A stretch of 53,351 nt of DNA from Rhodovulum steppense (GCF_004339675.1 NZ_SLVM01000022.1:1-53351), one strand, 5' to 3'; numbered from the stretch's first letter, positions 9,712 to 18,297 are shown. A program made the numbers and translations. The notes: generated by a model from the sequence alone, not told the origin.

Positions 9712-9903
9712 ATGACCAAGAAGACCATCGTGGTCAAGCAGATCGGCTCGCCGATCCGCCGCCCCGCCGTTCAGCGCCAGATCCTGATCGGCCTGGGCCT
9801 GAACAAGATGCACCGCACCCGCGAGCTCGAGGACACTCCCTCGATCCGCGGCATGGTCGCCAAGATCCCGCATCTCGTCGAGATCGTCGAAGAGCGCGGC
9901 TGA
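9712..9903 (+). CDS. rpmD: 50S ribosomal protein L30
   Basis: 63 aa. [13 protein letters not shown] and [20 protein letters not shown] match L30. RBS GGAGG upstream. The unit ends here with a hairpin terminator instead of continuing to rplO, which is 1.4 kb away past a leftward gene. Confidence 0.97.
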   Translation: MTKKTIVVKQIGSPIRRPAVQRQILIGLGLNKMHRTRELEDTPSIRGMVAKIPHLVEIVEERG

Positions 9904-9929
9904 TCCATCGGCAGAGCGCGTCCATGGAA

Positions 9930-9962
9930 CGCCCCGGACCCGGTCCGGGGCGATTTCGTTTG
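9930..9962 (+). terminator. Terminator after rpmD
   Basis: Stem CGCCCCGGA / TCCGGGGCG (9 perfect pairs, 5-nt loop, extendable by two more pairs) followed by ATTTCGTTT. It closes the rpmC-rpmD unit. The T-tract is interrupted, so termination may be partial. Confidence 0.7.
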
Positions 9963-9981
9963 CGCGGCCTAGGCGAGAAAT

Positions 9982-10080
9982 TCAGGCTGCCCTTGCCCGC
10001 CGCCGGAACAGGCCGATTGCCCCCAACGCCCCGACCCGCGCAGCAAGGAGGCGGGCAGGGGAAACAGGGCTGGGATAACC
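9982..10080 (-). pseudogene. Frameshifted remnant of a VPLPA-CTERM protein tail
   Basis: On the minus strand one frame gives PLPASLL and, after a shift, another gives ALGAIGLFRRRARAA followed by TGA at 9984-9982. Together these are the sorting signal, membrane span and arginine cluster of a VPLPA-CTERM protein broken by a frameshift. The same parts in the same order occur at the 3' end of the intact neighbour (10318-11046), and short blocks align base for base, so this looks like a decayed paralogue. Confidence 0.55.
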
Positions 10081-10317
10081 TTCTAGGAGCCGATGGAAGA
10101 TGTTCTGGCTGTGGAAGTTCCCCCGCCATGACACAGAAACCAGTCATCTTCCGATTCGTACCGTTAGGCGAATTCGCCTATGGGGATCGCCAGTCGCCGT
10201 GCGGGGAAGAAGACCACACCGAGGTTAAACGACACGCGCCCCGTCGGCAATTCGGTGATCGCGGTTTCGCAAGGCTTCACCGAGAAAGCGGCGCTTGGCA
10301 GAACCGCTCGCCTTGTG
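10081..10317. other. Gene-free spacer with no recognisable gene
   Basis: Lies between the remnant above and the intact VPLPA-CTERM gene. On the minus strand an open stretch ending about 10164 reads ITELPTGRVSFNLG...PIGEFA, which is not recognised and may be the tail of a further decayed gene. No promoter or RNA gene is visible. Confidence 0.4.
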
Positions 10318-11046
10318 TCAACGCCGCCGCCCCAACAGGCCAACCGCGCCGAGCGCGCTTGCAAGAACGATCCACGAGGCGGGCAAGGGCGCATGCGGCA
10401 GTTCCGCGATCACCGTCCATTCCCCGCTCAGGCTGGTCGAGCCTTTTGCATAAGCACCTATGCCTACCGAGTTGATTTCAGCGTAGATGAACGAGAACTC
10501 TGCGCGGTCCCCACCTTGCGAACTGGCATAGAAAATCGAGTAGTCGTAGCTTTGGGCGGTGTTGTAGACCTCCCATGACACGATGTTTCCCCGGGCGTCG
10601 GTGGTCAGGTTCAGGTCCACCTCGTCCACGAAGTTGAAAGCCATGGCCGTGTCGAAAGTCCCGTGGATCGAATAGGTTCCCGCGATGTCCAGTCCCTCCC
10701 CGGTGAGACCGTCATGGATCCAGTGAACCATTCCGCCCTCCCCGTAGATTGTCCCCGACCAGTTCCGCGGCAGGTTCGAGTCGAGCCAGAGGGTGAGCGA
10801 GATGTACTGGGACGTATCTAGCGGCGCCTGTGAGCCGATATATAGGTTCTTCTGGGCGATGTAGTGCTCAAGTTCGCCATGCTCGCCCCAAGGATCGAGA
10901 ATGGCCAGGGAGTGTATCACATCTGCGTCGTCCCAGCCGTAGTTGAACACCGTTTCAAAGGGCTTTCCCTTATATATCAGTGTGGCCCCATGGCTCAGCG
11001 TCGGCAGGAAAATCATGTACGCCAGCAAGATGAGCGCTGTACGCAT
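10318..11046 (-). CDS. VPLPA-CTERM sorting-signal protein, probable exported surface protein
   Basis: 242 aa from the ATG at 11046 with ACGGAG upstream; an earlier in-frame start at 11064 adds six residues. N-terminal signal peptide (RTALILLAYMIFLPTLSHGA), then a beta-rich body of about 190 residues of no recognised family, then a C-terminal tripartite signal: APLPAS, a hydrophobic span and GRRR at the very end. Such tails are handled by exosortase-type systems, which are not encoded in this window. It lies antisense between rpmD and rplO, breaking the spc operon. Confidence 0.75.
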   Translation of the reverse strand: MRTALILLAYMIFLPTLSHGATLIYKGKPFETVFNYGWDDADVIHSLAILDPWGEHGELEHYIAQKNLYIGSQAPLDTSQYISLTLWLDSNLPRNWSGTIYGEGGMVHWIHDGLTGEGLDIAGTYSIHGTFDTAMAFNFVDEVDLNLTTDARGNIVSWEVYNTAQSYDYSIFYASSQGGDRAEFSFIYAEINSVGIGAYAKGSTSLSGEWTVIAELPHAPLPASWIVLASALGAVGLLGRRR

Positions 11047-11184
11047 AATGAACTCCGTCAACATGAATTAACCTTCGTTAACGGTTGCGACTCGCCGTCT
11101 GGAAGTCAACGGGAATCTGGCTGGTTCGCAAACGGCACCGTCGCCGGGGTGGCTACCCGGCCGATGCACCGGTGAAACCTGTCC

Positions 11185-11213
11185 TTGAAACCCGGCGCCG
11201 GTCCGTCTATACG
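11185..11213 (+). promoter_or_regulatory. Candidate sigma70 promoter for rplO-secY-adk
   Basis: TTGAAA at 11185-11190, 17-bp spacer, TATACG at 11208-11213, about 90 nt before rplO. It would restart transcription downstream of the rpmD terminator and the inserted leftward gene. Confidence 0.65.
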
Positions 11214-11308
11214 CCATCGGCGGCCTGTCTCGGGCCACATCCCACAATCAGGAAACGCCGTGGCCGCCCAATTCGCTTCGGGGGCGCGTCCGGCCAAGGA
11301 GAAGCGAC

Positions 11309-11785
11309 ATGAAACTCAATGAACTGCGCGACAACCCGGGTGCCGCGAAAAAGGCCAAGCGGGTCGGCCGTGGCCCGGGTTCGGGCAAGGGCAAGACCGC
11401 CGGGCGCGGCATCAAGGGCCAGAAATCGCGCTCGGGCGTCTCGATCAACGCCTTCGAGGGCGGCCAGATGCCGCTCTATCAGCGCCTGCCCAAGCGCGGC
11501 TTCACCAAGCCGAACCGCAAGGCCTATGCGGTGGTCAATCTCGGCCTGATCCAGAAATTCGTCGATGCGGGCAAGCTCGACGGCACGGCGCCCATCACCG
11601 AGGATGCGCTGGTGGCCTCGGGCCTGGTGCGCCGCAAGCTTGACGGCGTCCGCGTGCTCGCCAAGGGCGAGGTGACCGGCAAGCTGACGCTCGACGTGAC
11701 CGGCGCCTCGCGCGCGGCTGTCGAGGCGGTCGAAAAGGTCGGCGGCACGCTCAAGACCGCCGCCCCGGCCGAGGCGACCGAATAA
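11309..11785 (+). CDS. rplO: 50S ribosomal protein L15
   Basis: 158 aa. [20 protein letters not shown] and the Gly/Lys-rich segment [20 protein letters not shown] are classic L15, a late assembly protein of the 50S core. AAGGAGAAGCGAC precedes the ATG. It begins a separate unit with secY and adk. Confidence 0.98.
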   Translation: MKLNELRDNPGAAKKAKRVGRGPGSGKGKTAGRGIKGQKSRSGVSINAFEGGQMPLYQRLPKRGFTKPNRKAYAVVNLGLIQKFVDAGKLDGTAPITEDALVASGLVRRKLDGVRVLAKGEVTGKLTLDVTGASRAAVEAVEKVGGTLKTAAPAEATE

Positions 11786-11837
11786 GTGGTTGTTCGCGGG
11801 CTCCGGGCCGCTTACATCCTGACCTAGTTTTCCATTG

Positions 11838-11870
11838 CGCCGCCGGAGCCGGAAGACGGTTTCGGCGGCG
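11838..11870 (+). promoter_or_regulatory. Leader hairpin before secY
   Basis: Perfect outer stem CGCCGCCG / CGGCGGCG with an inner CCG / CGG pair-up. No T-tract adequate for termination follows (TTGTCCTTG). Probably modulates read-through or stability between rplO and secY; role inferred. Confidence 0.5.
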
Positions 11871-11893
11871 TTGTCCTTGAACAGAGGCTCAGC

Positions 11894-13252
11894 ATGGCAT
11901 CTGCAGCAGAGCAAATGGCCGCGAACATGAGCTGGGGGGCCTTCGGCAAGGCCACCGAGCTGCGCCAGCGCATCTTCTACACCCTCGGTCTTCTGATCGT
12001 CTATCGCCTGGGCACCTATATCCCGGTGCCCGGCATCGACGGGGTCGAGCTGCGCAACTTCATGGATCAGGCGGCGGCCGGTCTGGGCGGCATCCTGTCG
12101 ATGTTCACCGGCGGCGCGCTGGGGCGGATGGGCATCTTCGCCCTCGGCATCATGCCCTATATCTCGGCCTCGATCATCGTGCAGCTTCTGGCCGCGATGG
12201 TGCCCCAGCTCGAACAGCTCAAGAAAGAGGGCGAGCAGGGCCGCAAGAAGCTGAACCAGTATACCCGCTACGGCACGGTGTTCCTCGCGACCTTCCAGGC
12301 CTATGGCCTTGCCGTCAGCCTCGAGGCCGGGGGGCTTGCCTCCGATCCGGGCTGGTTCTTCCGCGCGGGCACGGTCATCACGCTGGTCGGCGGGACCATG
12401 TTCCTGATGTGGCTGGGCGAACAGATCACCGCGCGCGGCGTCGGCAACGGCATCTCGCTGATCATCTTCGTCGGCATCATCGCGGAAATCCCGGCGGCGC
12501 TTGCGCAGTTCTTCAGCCAGGGCCGCTCCGGCGCGCTCTCGCCCGTGGTCATCATCGGCGTGATCGTGATGGTCGTGGTCACGATCGCCTTCGTGGTGTT
12601 CATGGAACGGGCCTTGCGAAAGATCCACATCCAGTATCCGCGCCGCCAGGTGGGGATGAAGGTCTATGACGGCGGCTCCTCGCACCTGCCGGTCAAGGTG
12701 AACCCGGCGGGCGTGATCCCGGCGATCTTCGCCTCGTCGCTGCTGCTGCTGCCGACGACGGTGGCGACCTTCTCGCACAACCAGGCGGGGCCGGTGATGA
12801 CGGCGCTGCTGGCCTATTTCGGTCCCGGCCAGCCGCTTTATCTCGCCTTCTTCTCGGGCATGATCATCTTCTTCACCTATTTCTACACGTTCAACGTGGC
12901 CTTCAAGACCGAGGACGTGGCCGAGAACCTCAAGAACCAGAACGGCTTCGTTCCGGGGATCCGGCCGGGCAAGCGCACGCAGGAATATCTCGACTATGTC
13001 GTGACCCGCATCCTGGTGCTCGGCTCGGGCTATCTGGCGCTGGTCTGCATGCTGCCCGAGGTGTTGCGCGCCCAGCTTGCCATCCCGTTCTATTTCGGCG
13101 GCACATCGGTCCTGATCGTCGTCTCGGTGACGATGGACACAATCCAGCAGGTCCAGTCCCATCTTCTGGCGCACCAGTACGAGGGGCTGATCGAGAAATC
13201 GCAACTCAGACGCAAGCGCAAGGGCGCAAGGAAAGGGACAGCGCGCAGATGA
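11894..13252 (+). CDS. secY: Preprotein translocase subunit SecY
   Basis: 452 aa with ten predicted membrane spans, the channel of the Sec translocon in the inner membrane. Recognisable are [20 protein letters not shown] in the first span, [20 protein letters not shown] in the second, and the cytoplasmic loop [20 protein letters not shown] with RPGKRT before the last spans. ATGA overlap with adk. The ATG at 11894 is the natural start. Confidence 0.98.
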   Translation: MASAAEQMAANMSWGAFGKATELRQRIFYTLGLLIVYRLGTYIPVPGIDGVELRNFMDQAAAGLGGILSMFTGGALGRMGIFALGIMPYISASIIVQLLAAMVPQLEQLKKEGEQGRKKLNQYTRYGTVFLATFQAYGLAVSLEAGGLASDPGWFFRAGTVITLVGGTMFLMWLGEQITARGVGNGISLIIFVGIIAEIPAALAQFFSQGRSGALSPVVIIGVIVMVVVTIAFVVFMERALRKIHIQYPRRQVGMKVYDGGSSHLPVKVNPAGVIPAIFASSLLLLPTTVATFSHNQAGPVMTALLAYFGPGQPLYLAFFSGMIIFFTYFYTFNVAFKTEDVAENLKNQNGFVPGIRPGKRTQEYLDYVVTRILVLGSGYLALVCMLPEVLRAQLAIPFYFGGTSVLIVVSVTMDTIQQVQSHLLAHQYEGLIEKSQLRRKRKGARKGTARR

Positions 13253-13893
13253 ACATCATCCTGTTGGGCCCCCCGGGGGCCGGGAAGGGCACGCAAGCCC
13301 GCCGGCTCGTGGAGGAACGGGGCATGACCCAGCTTTCCACCGGCGACATGCTGCGCGAGGCGCGCAGCTCGGGCACCGAGATGGGGAAAAGGGTGGCGGC
13401 GGTCATGGATCGCGGCGAACTGGTGACCGACGAGATCGTGATCGGCCTGATCGCCGAAAAGCTCGACTCGGGCGGCGGTGGGTTCATCTTCGACGGCTTC
13501 CCCCGCACGCTGGCCCAGGCCGATGCGCTGGGCGCCCTGCTCGACAACATGGGCCAGCGGCTCGATGCCGTGATCGAGATGCGCGTCGATGACGAGGCGC
13601 TGGTGGCGCGGATCGCCGCGCGCTCGACCTGCGCGGGCTGCGGCGAGGTCTATAACGACATCAGCCGCCCGATTCCGGCCGATGGCAGATGCGTCAAATG
13701 CGGCGCGACCGAGTTCACCCGCCGCGCCGACGACAATGCCGACAGCCTGCGCCAGCGGCTGATGGAATATTACAAGAAGACCTCGCCGCTGATCGGCTAT
13801 TACCACGCCAAGGGTCAGCTTTCCGTCGTCGACGGGCTGGGCGAGATCGACGCCGTGTCGGCCGAGATCAAGGCGGTGCTTGACAAGGCGTGA
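13249..13893 (+). CDS. adk: Adenylate kinase, zinc-LID form
   Basis: 214 aa, long form. P-loop GPPGAGKGT (residues 8-16), nucleotide site FDGFPRT (81-87), and a LID with four cysteines (C128, C131, C148, C151) able to hold zinc. It interconverts AMP, ADP and ATP in the cytoplasm. It starts in the secY stop codon, the usual secY-adk arrangement. Confidence 0.98.
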   Translation: MNIILLGPPGAGKGTQARRLVEERGMTQLSTGDMLREARSSGTEMGKRVAAVMDRGELVTDEIVIGLIAEKLDSGGGGFIFDGFPRTLAQADALGALLDNMGQRLDAVIEMRVDDEALVARIAARSTCAGCGEVYNDISRPIPADGRCVKCGATEFTRRADDNADSLRQRLMEYYKKTSPLIGYYHAKGQLSVVDGLGEIDAVSAEIKAVLDKA

Positions 13894-13902
13894 TACTCCC
13901 CC

Positions 13903-13931
13903 TTGACGGGAAACGGGATTCGCCCTAGGCA
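13903..13931 (+). promoter_or_regulatory. Candidate promoter for the rpsM-rpsK-rpoA-rplQ unit
   Basis: TTGACG at 13903-13908, 17-bp spacer, TAGGCA at 13926-13931, starting 10 nt after the adk stop. The -10 is poor but the -35 is strong. It would give a leader of about 140 nt before rpsM. Confidence 0.5.
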
Positions 13932-13998
13932 CGGCGTCTCGATCATGAATCGACCTTTTGTCGCACACGGCGTGCGCCGCGGCGGCAACGGGCAGAGC

Positions 13999-14060
13999 GG
14001 CCCGAAGGCAGGATGCTTTCGGGCCTCAGTTGTGAAAAAAGGTTCCGGGATTACGGAACC
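13999..14060 (+). promoter_or_regulatory. Two-hairpin leader before rpsM
   Basis: Hairpin 1 (13999-14025): GGCCCGAA / TTCGGGCC. Hairpin 2 (14041-14060): GGTTCCG / CGGAACC around GGATTA, ending 20 nt before the rpsM start. In E. coli this leader is the S4-binding site that represses the alpha operon; whether S4 is used here is unknown, and rpsD is not in the window. Confidence 0.5.
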
Positions 14061-14080
14061 GCAACCGAAGGAACATACGT

Positions 14081-14449
14081 TTGGCACGTATCGCTGGCGT
14101 CAACATCCCCACCGGGAAACGCGTCCCCATCGCACTAACCTATATCCACGGCATCGGCCCGGCCTCGGCCCGCGCGATCTGCGACGCGATCGGCATCGAC
14201 GCCGCCCGCCGCGTAAACGACCTGTCGGATGCCGAGGTTCTGGCCATCCGCGAGCATATCGACGCCAATCTCACCGTCGAGGGTGATCTGCGGCGCGAAG
14301 TGCAGATGAACGTCAAGCGCCTGATGGACCTGGGCTGCTACCGGGGGCTTCGCCACCGCCGCAACCTGCCCGTGCGCGGCCAGCGCACTCACACCAATGC
14401 CCGCACCCGCAAGGGCCCGGCAAAAGCCATTGCCGGCAAGAAGAAATAA
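14081..14449 (+). CDS. rpsM: 30S ribosomal protein S13, TTG start
   Basis: 122 aa. The conserved start [10 protein letters not shown] is encoded by a TTG at 14081, preceded by GAAGGA; no ATG or GTG in frame fits. Other signatures are [14 protein letters not shown] and [21 protein letters not shown]13 contacts tRNA and bridges the subunits at the 30S head. The rare start codon together with the leader hairpins suggests translational control. Confidence 0.96.
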   Translation: MARIAGVNIPTGKRVPIALTYIHGIGPASARAICDAIGIDAARRVNDLSDAEVLAIREHIDANLTVEGDLRREVQMNVKRLMDLGCYRGLRHRRNLPVRGQRTHTNARTRKGPAKAIAGKKK

Positions 14450-14464
14450 GGGAGGGCAGGACAG

Positions 14465-14854
14465 ATGGCACGCGACAAGACCCGCATCAAGCGCAAGGAA
14501 CGCAAGAACATCGCCGCCGGTGTGGCGCATGTGAACAGCTCCTTCAACAACACCAAGATCCTGATCTCCGACGTGCAGGGCAACGCGATCGCCTGGTCGT
14601 CGGCGGGCACGATGGGCTTCAAGGGTTCGCGCAAGTCGACCCCCTATGCCGCCCAGATGGCCGCCGAGGATGCCGGCCGCAAGGCCCAGGAACATGGCGT
14701 CCGCACCCTCGAGGTCGAGGTGCAGGGTCCCGGCTCGGGCCGCGAATCGGCTTTGCGCGCGCTGGCCGCGGTCGGCTTCAACATCACCTCGATCCGCGAC
14801 GTGACCCCCATCGCGCATAACGGCTGCCGTCCGCCCAAGCGCCGCAGGGTCTGA
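14465..14854 (+). CDS. rpsK: 30S ribosomal protein S11
   Basis: 129 aa. [18 protein letters not shown] and the C-terminal [20 protein letters not shown] are signature blocks. S11 lies on the platform near the E-site mRNA. It follows rpsM by 15 nt. A strong hairpin separates it from rpoA. Confidence 0.98.
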   Translation: MARDKTRIKRKERKNIAAGVAHVNSSFNNTKILISDVQGNAIAWSSAGTMGFKGSRKSTPYAAQMAAEDAGRKAQEHGVRTLEVEVQGPGSGRESALRALAAVGFNITSIRDVTPIAHNGCRPPKRRRV

Positions 14855-14869
14855 TCGGCCACCCTTTCT

Positions 14870-14897
14870 ACCCGGGCCAGGCAATGTCGGCCCGGGT
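14870..14897 (+). promoter_or_regulatory. Hairpin between rpsK and rpoA
   Basis: Perfect 9-bp stem ACCCGGGCC / GGCCCGGGT with a 10-nt loop, no T-tract. Possibly a partial attenuator or RNase-protecting structure that lets rpoA be expressed differently from the ribosomal genes. Confidence 0.5.
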
Positions 14898-14966
14898 CGT
14901 ACGCCATTTCCCTCGGGCGTTCTTCGCTACGGACATGGGCGAAGGACAGGAATTGAGGAGACGCAC

Positions 14967-15983
14967 ATGATCCATAAGAACTGGCAGGAACTCATCAAGC
15001 CGGTGCAGCTCGACATCAAGCCGGGCAACGATCCCGCGCGCCAGGCGACCGTGGTCGCCGAGCCGCTGGAACGTGGCTTCGGCCTGACGCTGGGCAACGC
15101 GCTGCGCCGCGTGCTGATGAGTTCGCTGCAGGGCGCGGCGATCACGTCGGTCCAGATCGACAACGTGCTGCACGAGTTTTCCTCGGTTGCGGGCGTGCGC
15201 GAGGACGTGACCGATATCGTGCTCAACCTCAAGGGCGTCGCGCTCCGGATGGAGGTCGAGGGGCCCAAGCGGCTGTCGATCTCGGCCAAGGGGCCGGGTA
15301 TCGTGACCGCCGGCGACATCTCGGAAACCGCCGGCATCGAGGTCCTGAACAGAGACCATGTGATCTGTCACCTCGACGAGGGGGGGGATCTGTTCATGGA
15401 GCTGACCGTGAATACCGGCAAGGGCTATGTCGCAGCCGACAAGAATCGACCCGAGGATGCACCGATCGGTCTGATCCCGATCGATGCGATCTATTCGCCG
15501 GTGAAGAAAGTGGCATATGAGGTGCAGCCGACCCGCGAGGGTCAGGTGCTCGATTATGACAAATTGACGCTCAAGATCGAGACCGACGGCTCGCTGACCC
15601 CCGATGACGCGGTGGCCTATGCCGCCCGCATCCTTCAGGACCAGCTGTCGATCTTCGTCAATTTCGACGAGCCCGAATCCGCCGGCCGCGATTCCGAGGA
15701 CGAGGGGCTGGAATTCAACCCGCTCCTGCTCAAGAAGGTGGACGAACTGGAACTTTCGGTGCGCTCGGCCAACTGCCTGAAGAACGACAACATCGTCTAT
15801 ATCGGCGACCTGATCCAGAAGACCGAAGCCGAGATGCTGCGCACCCCGAACTTCGGCCGCAAGTCGCTGAACGAGATCAAGGAAGTGCTCTCGGGCATGG
15901 GCCTGCACCTTGGCATGGATGTCGAGGAATGGCCGCCCGAGAATATCGAGGATCTGGCCAAGAAGTTCGAGGACCAGTTCTGA
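14967..15983 (+). CDS. rpoA: DNA-directed RNA polymerase subunit alpha
   Basis: 338 aa. N-terminal assembly domain (about 1-235) with [19 protein letters not shown], linker, and C-terminal domain (about 250-338) with [14 protein letters not shown] and the helix-hairpin-helix [16 protein letters not shown] that touches UP elements and activators. GAGGAG lies 6-8 nt before the ATG. Normal place in the alpha operon. Confidence 0.98.
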   Translation: MIHKNWQELIKPVQLDIKPGNDPARQATVVAEPLERGFGLTLGNALRRVLMSSLQGAAITSVQIDNVLHEFSSVAGVREDVTDIVLNLKGVALRMEVEGPKRLSISAKGPGIVTAGDISETAGIEVLNRDHVICHLDEGGDLFMELTVNTGKGYVAADKNRPEDAPIGLIPIDAIYSPVKKVAYEVQPTREGQVLDYDKLTLKIETDGSLTPDDAVAYAARILQDQLSIFVNFDEPESAGRDSEDEGLEFNPLLLKKVDELELSVRSANCLKNDNIVYIGDLIQKTEAEMLRTPNFGRKSLNEIKEVLSGMGLHLGMDVEEWPPENIEDLAKKFEDQF

Positions 15984-15988
15984 GGAAT

Positions 15989-16039
15989 GGCGGGTTTCAC
16001 CCACCCTGCGCCAGACCCGCAGGGTGGGGGCAACCCGCC
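15989..16039. repeat. Large REP-like inverted repeat between rpoA and rplQ
   Basis: Two 22-nt arms (15989-16010 and 16018-16039) pair at 20 of 22 positions around a 7-nt loop; arms start GGCGGGTT and end CACCCTGCG. The CCACCCT core is shared with the palindrome after rplP. It would form a long RNA stem and lies within an operon, so it may tune rplQ expression. Confidence 0.7.
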
Positions 16040-16142
16040 GCCATGACGACAAGGGCAATCCGCCCCAAGGAGAGCGGCCCGCACGCATGGGCTGCCGGAC
16101 AAAGCAAAACCGCCCCAACGAGGGCAAGACCGGAGAAGAGAA

Positions 16143-16562
16143 ATGCGTCACGCCCGCGGCTATCGCCGCCTGAACCGCACCCATGAACACCGCAAGTCGA
16201 TGTTCGCCAACATGGCCGGCTCGCTGATCGAACACGAACAGATCAAGACCACGCTGCCCAAGGCCAAGGAACTCAAGCGCATCGCCGACAAGCTGGTGAC
16301 GCTGGGCAAGCGCGGCGACCTGCATGCTCGCCGCCAGGCCGCGGCGCAGCTCAAGCAGGACGCCCATGTGGCCAAGCTGTTCGAGGTTCTGGGTCCGCGC
16401 TATGCCGAACGCCAGGGTGGCTATGTCCGCGTGCTGAAGGCGGGCTTCCGCTATGGCGACATGGCGCCGATGGCCATCGTCGAACTGGTGGACCGCGATC
16501 CCGACGCCAAGGGTGCGGCCGACCGCGCCCGGCTCGAGGCCGAGGCCGACGCCGAGGAATAG
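16143..16562 (+). CDS. rplQ: 50S ribosomal protein L17
   Basis: 139 aa. [20 protein letters not shown] and [20 protein letters not shown] are diagnostic; the acidic extension after residue 125 is common in alphaproteobacteria. L17 lies near the tunnel exit. Last gene of the cluster, followed by a terminator. Confidence 0.98.
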   Translation: MRHARGYRRLNRTHEHRKSMFANMAGSLIEHEQIKTTLPKAKELKRIADKLVTLGKRGDLHARRQAAAQLKQDAHVAKLFEVLGPRYAERQGGYVRVLKAGFRYGDMAPMAIVELVDRDPDAKGAADRARLEAEADAEE

Positions 16563-16597
16563 GGCCCGCCCGGACCGCTGCCCGCGCAAAAGGAAAA

Positions 16598-16625
16598 GGC
16601 CCCGCCGGATGGCGGGGCCTTGTTC
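16598..16625 (+). terminator. Terminator after rplQ
   Basis: Perfect 9-bp stem GGCCCCGCC / GGCGGGGCC with GGAT loop, preceded by an A-rich stretch and followed by TTGTTC. It marks the end of the ribosomal supercluster. Confidence 0.8.
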
Positions 16626-16659
16626 AATCGGCCGCAGGCTCAATTCCCGGGCGCGATGT

Positions 16660-16845
16660 TCAGGCCATGACCTCGGCTCCCGCCCTCGCCCGGCTGTCCT
16701 CCACGAGTCGGTCCATCTCGCGCAGCATCCGCTCAAGCTGGATATCGGCGACGGGCGTCGCGCCCAGGAATTCCAGCAGGTCCGTCCGGATGCCCGCGGG
16801 CAGCCGCATCAACTGGTTGAAATGGTTCGGGTGGATTGTATGCAC
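16660..16845 (-). CDS. Small hypothetical protein divergent from luxR
   Basis: 61 aa from a GTG at 16845 preceded by GGGGAG with 6-nt spacing. Residues 1-35 include HPNHFNQLMRLPAGIRTDLL; residues 36-58 look like one amphipathic helix (IQLERMLREMDRLVEDSRAR). No signal peptide or span, so probably cytoplasmic. No family recognised. It shares an 88-nt intergenic region with luxR, so regulation by LuxR is possible but not shown. The good RBS and the position between two genes on the other strand support its reality. Confidence 0.55.
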   Translation of the reverse strand: MHTIHPNHFNQLMRLPAGIRTDLLEFLGATPVADIQLERMLREMDRLVEDSRARAGAEVMA

Positions 16846-16899
16846 CGTCTACTCCCCTTAACTATGAAATGCGCGCGATCCTAGTGCAACAATTTACGG

Positions 16900-16928
16900 T
16901 TGACTGCAAAACCTTCAACTTGTCTAAA
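16900..16928 (+). promoter_or_regulatory. Candidate promoter of luxR
   Basis: TTGACT at 16900-16905, 17-bp spacer, TCTAAA at 16923-16928. The expected transcription start falls at about 16935, on the proposed luxR ATG, so the message would be leaderless or the true start would be further downstream. No lux-box-like palindrome was found here. Confidence 0.45.
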
Positions 16929-16933
16929 AAGTC

Positions 16934-17545
16934 ATGTTCGAAAAGGCCGTGTTTGACAGGGAACTCAGGGTTCTCGACTCGTTGGCTCCCCAGGGGTACA
17001 ACATCGGGCTCCACATACGCTTTACCTCCCCCCTGATGACCTTTCAGAGCTACGACCCGGAGTGGCTGGCCCACTACACCGAACGTGGATATGTCCTGCG
17101 CGACCCTATGGTGGCCTGGGGCTTCTCAACCACCGGCGCGACACGGTGGAGCAATCAGAACATCCCCGACCCGTTCGGCATTCTCGAGGATGCCGCGCGT
17201 TTCGGCTTGAGGTACGGCGTGACGATCTCCTGGGGGCCGATCGCCTCCAGGACCATTGCGAGTGTGGCACGAGCAGATCGGGAATTCGAGGATGCCGAGA
17301 TCGACAAGATCGAGGCCCTCGTGCGTCGGTTGCACGACATGACCGAGCCGCCGCAAGAGCTGACCAAGGCTCAGATCGAGGCGCTGAAATGCATCGCGGA
17401 CGGCGACCGCCATGCGGCCGCTGCCAGCAAGCTGGGGATATCGGAAAGTGCGCTCAAGGCCCGTCTCGCCTCTGCCCGCGAGCGACTGATGGCGCGCACC
17501 ACAGCCGAAGCGATTCAGCGCGCCAAGGATTACAGGCTGCTCTGA
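16934..17545 (+). CDS. luxR: LuxR-family quorum-sensing regulator
   Basis: 203 aa, shorter than the usual ~240. The autoinducer-binding domain (about 20-130) keeps YDPEWLAHYTERGYVLRDP, with Y48, D57-P58 and W72 placed like the ligand contacts of TraR. The C-terminal LuxR-type HTH (about 140-200) runs from LTKAQIEALKCIADG through SESALKARLASARERL. It sits 57 nt before luxI, so it probably senses the signal made by that enzyme. No ribosome-binding site precedes the ATG; the N-terminus is uncertain and the next in-frame ATG is at residue 35, inside the domain. Confidence 0.88.
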   Translation: MFEKAVFDRELRVLDSLAPQGYNIGLHIRFTSPLMTFQSYDPEWLAHYTERGYVLRDPMVAWGFSTTGATRWSNQNIPDPFGILEDAARFGLRYGVTISWGPIASRTIASVARADREFEDAEIDKIEALVRRLHDMTEPPQELTKAQIEALKCIADGDRHAAAASKLGISESALKARLASARERLMARTTAEAIQRAKDYRLL

Positions 17546-17602
17546 CGGCCGTCGCCCTCCGCAAGGTTACAGACCACACCACCAACCCTGCAGGAGGCTC
17601 TT

Positions 17603-18193
17603 ATGCAGACCACGACCCTTTCCTTCGAAAACCTTCACAACCATGGCGAGCTTTTCGCCAACATGCTTCGCGCGCGTCGCGAGCTTTTCATCGAGCGCAA
17701 CAAATGGGACCTCCCCGAGGCGCTGGGGATGGAATATGACCAGTACGACACCCCCGCCAGCCGCTGGGTCGTCGTCCATGACGAGTTGGGCCAGGTGCTC
17801 GCGGGCAACCGCCTGACACCGACCACCGCGCGCTGCGGCATCTACTCCTACATGATCCGCGACGCGCAGAAGGGGCTTCTGGACACCATCCCCTCGCACC
17901 TGCTGCATGACGAGGCCCCCGTGGCCGAAACCGTGTGGGAAAGCTCGCGGCTCTTCGTGTCGCAGCGCGTGCCGCTGGTCCAGCGCCGCCCGATCTACTT
18001 CAACCTAGTGCAGGAACTGGCCAAGGCCGCCCGCAGCCTGGGCGCCAGCCAGTGCCTGACGCTGCTGAACGCCAACTGGACCCTGTGGTACAAGCGTGTC
18101 GGCATCGACATGACCGCCATGGGTCCCGTGATGGAGATCGACGGCATCAAGAACCAGGTGGTCTCGATGAACTTCGCGTCCAACCTGCACTGA
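17603..18193 (+). CDS. luxI: Acyl-homoserine-lactone synthase (LuxI family)
   Basis: 196 aa. It makes N-acyl-homoserine lactone from S-adenosylmethionine and an acyl carrier protein or CoA thioester in the cytoplasm. The invariant residues are in place: R25/R26, F29, W35, D46, D49, R70, E113 and R116. AGGAGG lies 6 nt before the ATG. Cotranscription with luxR is likely from the spacing. The side-chain length of the product cannot be read from the sequence. Confidence 0.95.
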   Translation: MQTTTLSFENLHNHGELFANMLRARRELFIERNKWDLPEALGMEYDQYDTPASRWVVVHDELGQVLAGNRLTPTTARCGIYSYMIRDAQKGLLDTIPSHLLHDEAPVAETVWESSRLFVSQRVPLVQRRPIYFNLVQELAKAARSLGASQCLTLLNANWTLWYKRVGIDMTAMGPVMEIDGIKNQVVSMNFASNLH

Positions 18194-18203
18194 GGCTGCC
18201 CGA

Positions 18204-18229
18204 ACCCCCCGCCTGGGTGGGCGGGGGGT
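18204..18229 (+). terminator. GC-rich hairpin after luxI
   Basis: Perfect 10-bp stem ACCCCCCGCC / GGCGGGGGGT with TGGGTG loop, 10 nt after the luxI stop. No T-tract, so it may be a Rho-assisted or partial terminator separating luxRI from degP. Confidence 0.55.
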
Positions 18230-18297
18230 GCCGGGGCGTTGAACTCCGGCCCGGGCACACGCATATGCCTGAACGATCGCAACCGCAAAAGCCGCCC

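Noticed and set aside
11207-13204. Long minus-strand open frame (665 codons) opposite rplO and secY
   Set aside because: Low-complexity His/Asp/Arg-rich translation that mirrors secY codon usage; no family resemblance.
14868-16736. 622-codon minus-strand frame opposite rpoA and rplQ
   Set aside because: Shadow of two certain genes; no start with RBS and no motifs.
17546-17602. Search for a lux box between luxR and luxI
   Set aside because: No palindrome of the lux-box type was seen; the short spacer mainly holds the luxI RBS.
17935-18297. Extending degP upstream to the start of its open frame inside luxI
   Set aside because: It would bury the signal peptide and overlap luxI in another frame.
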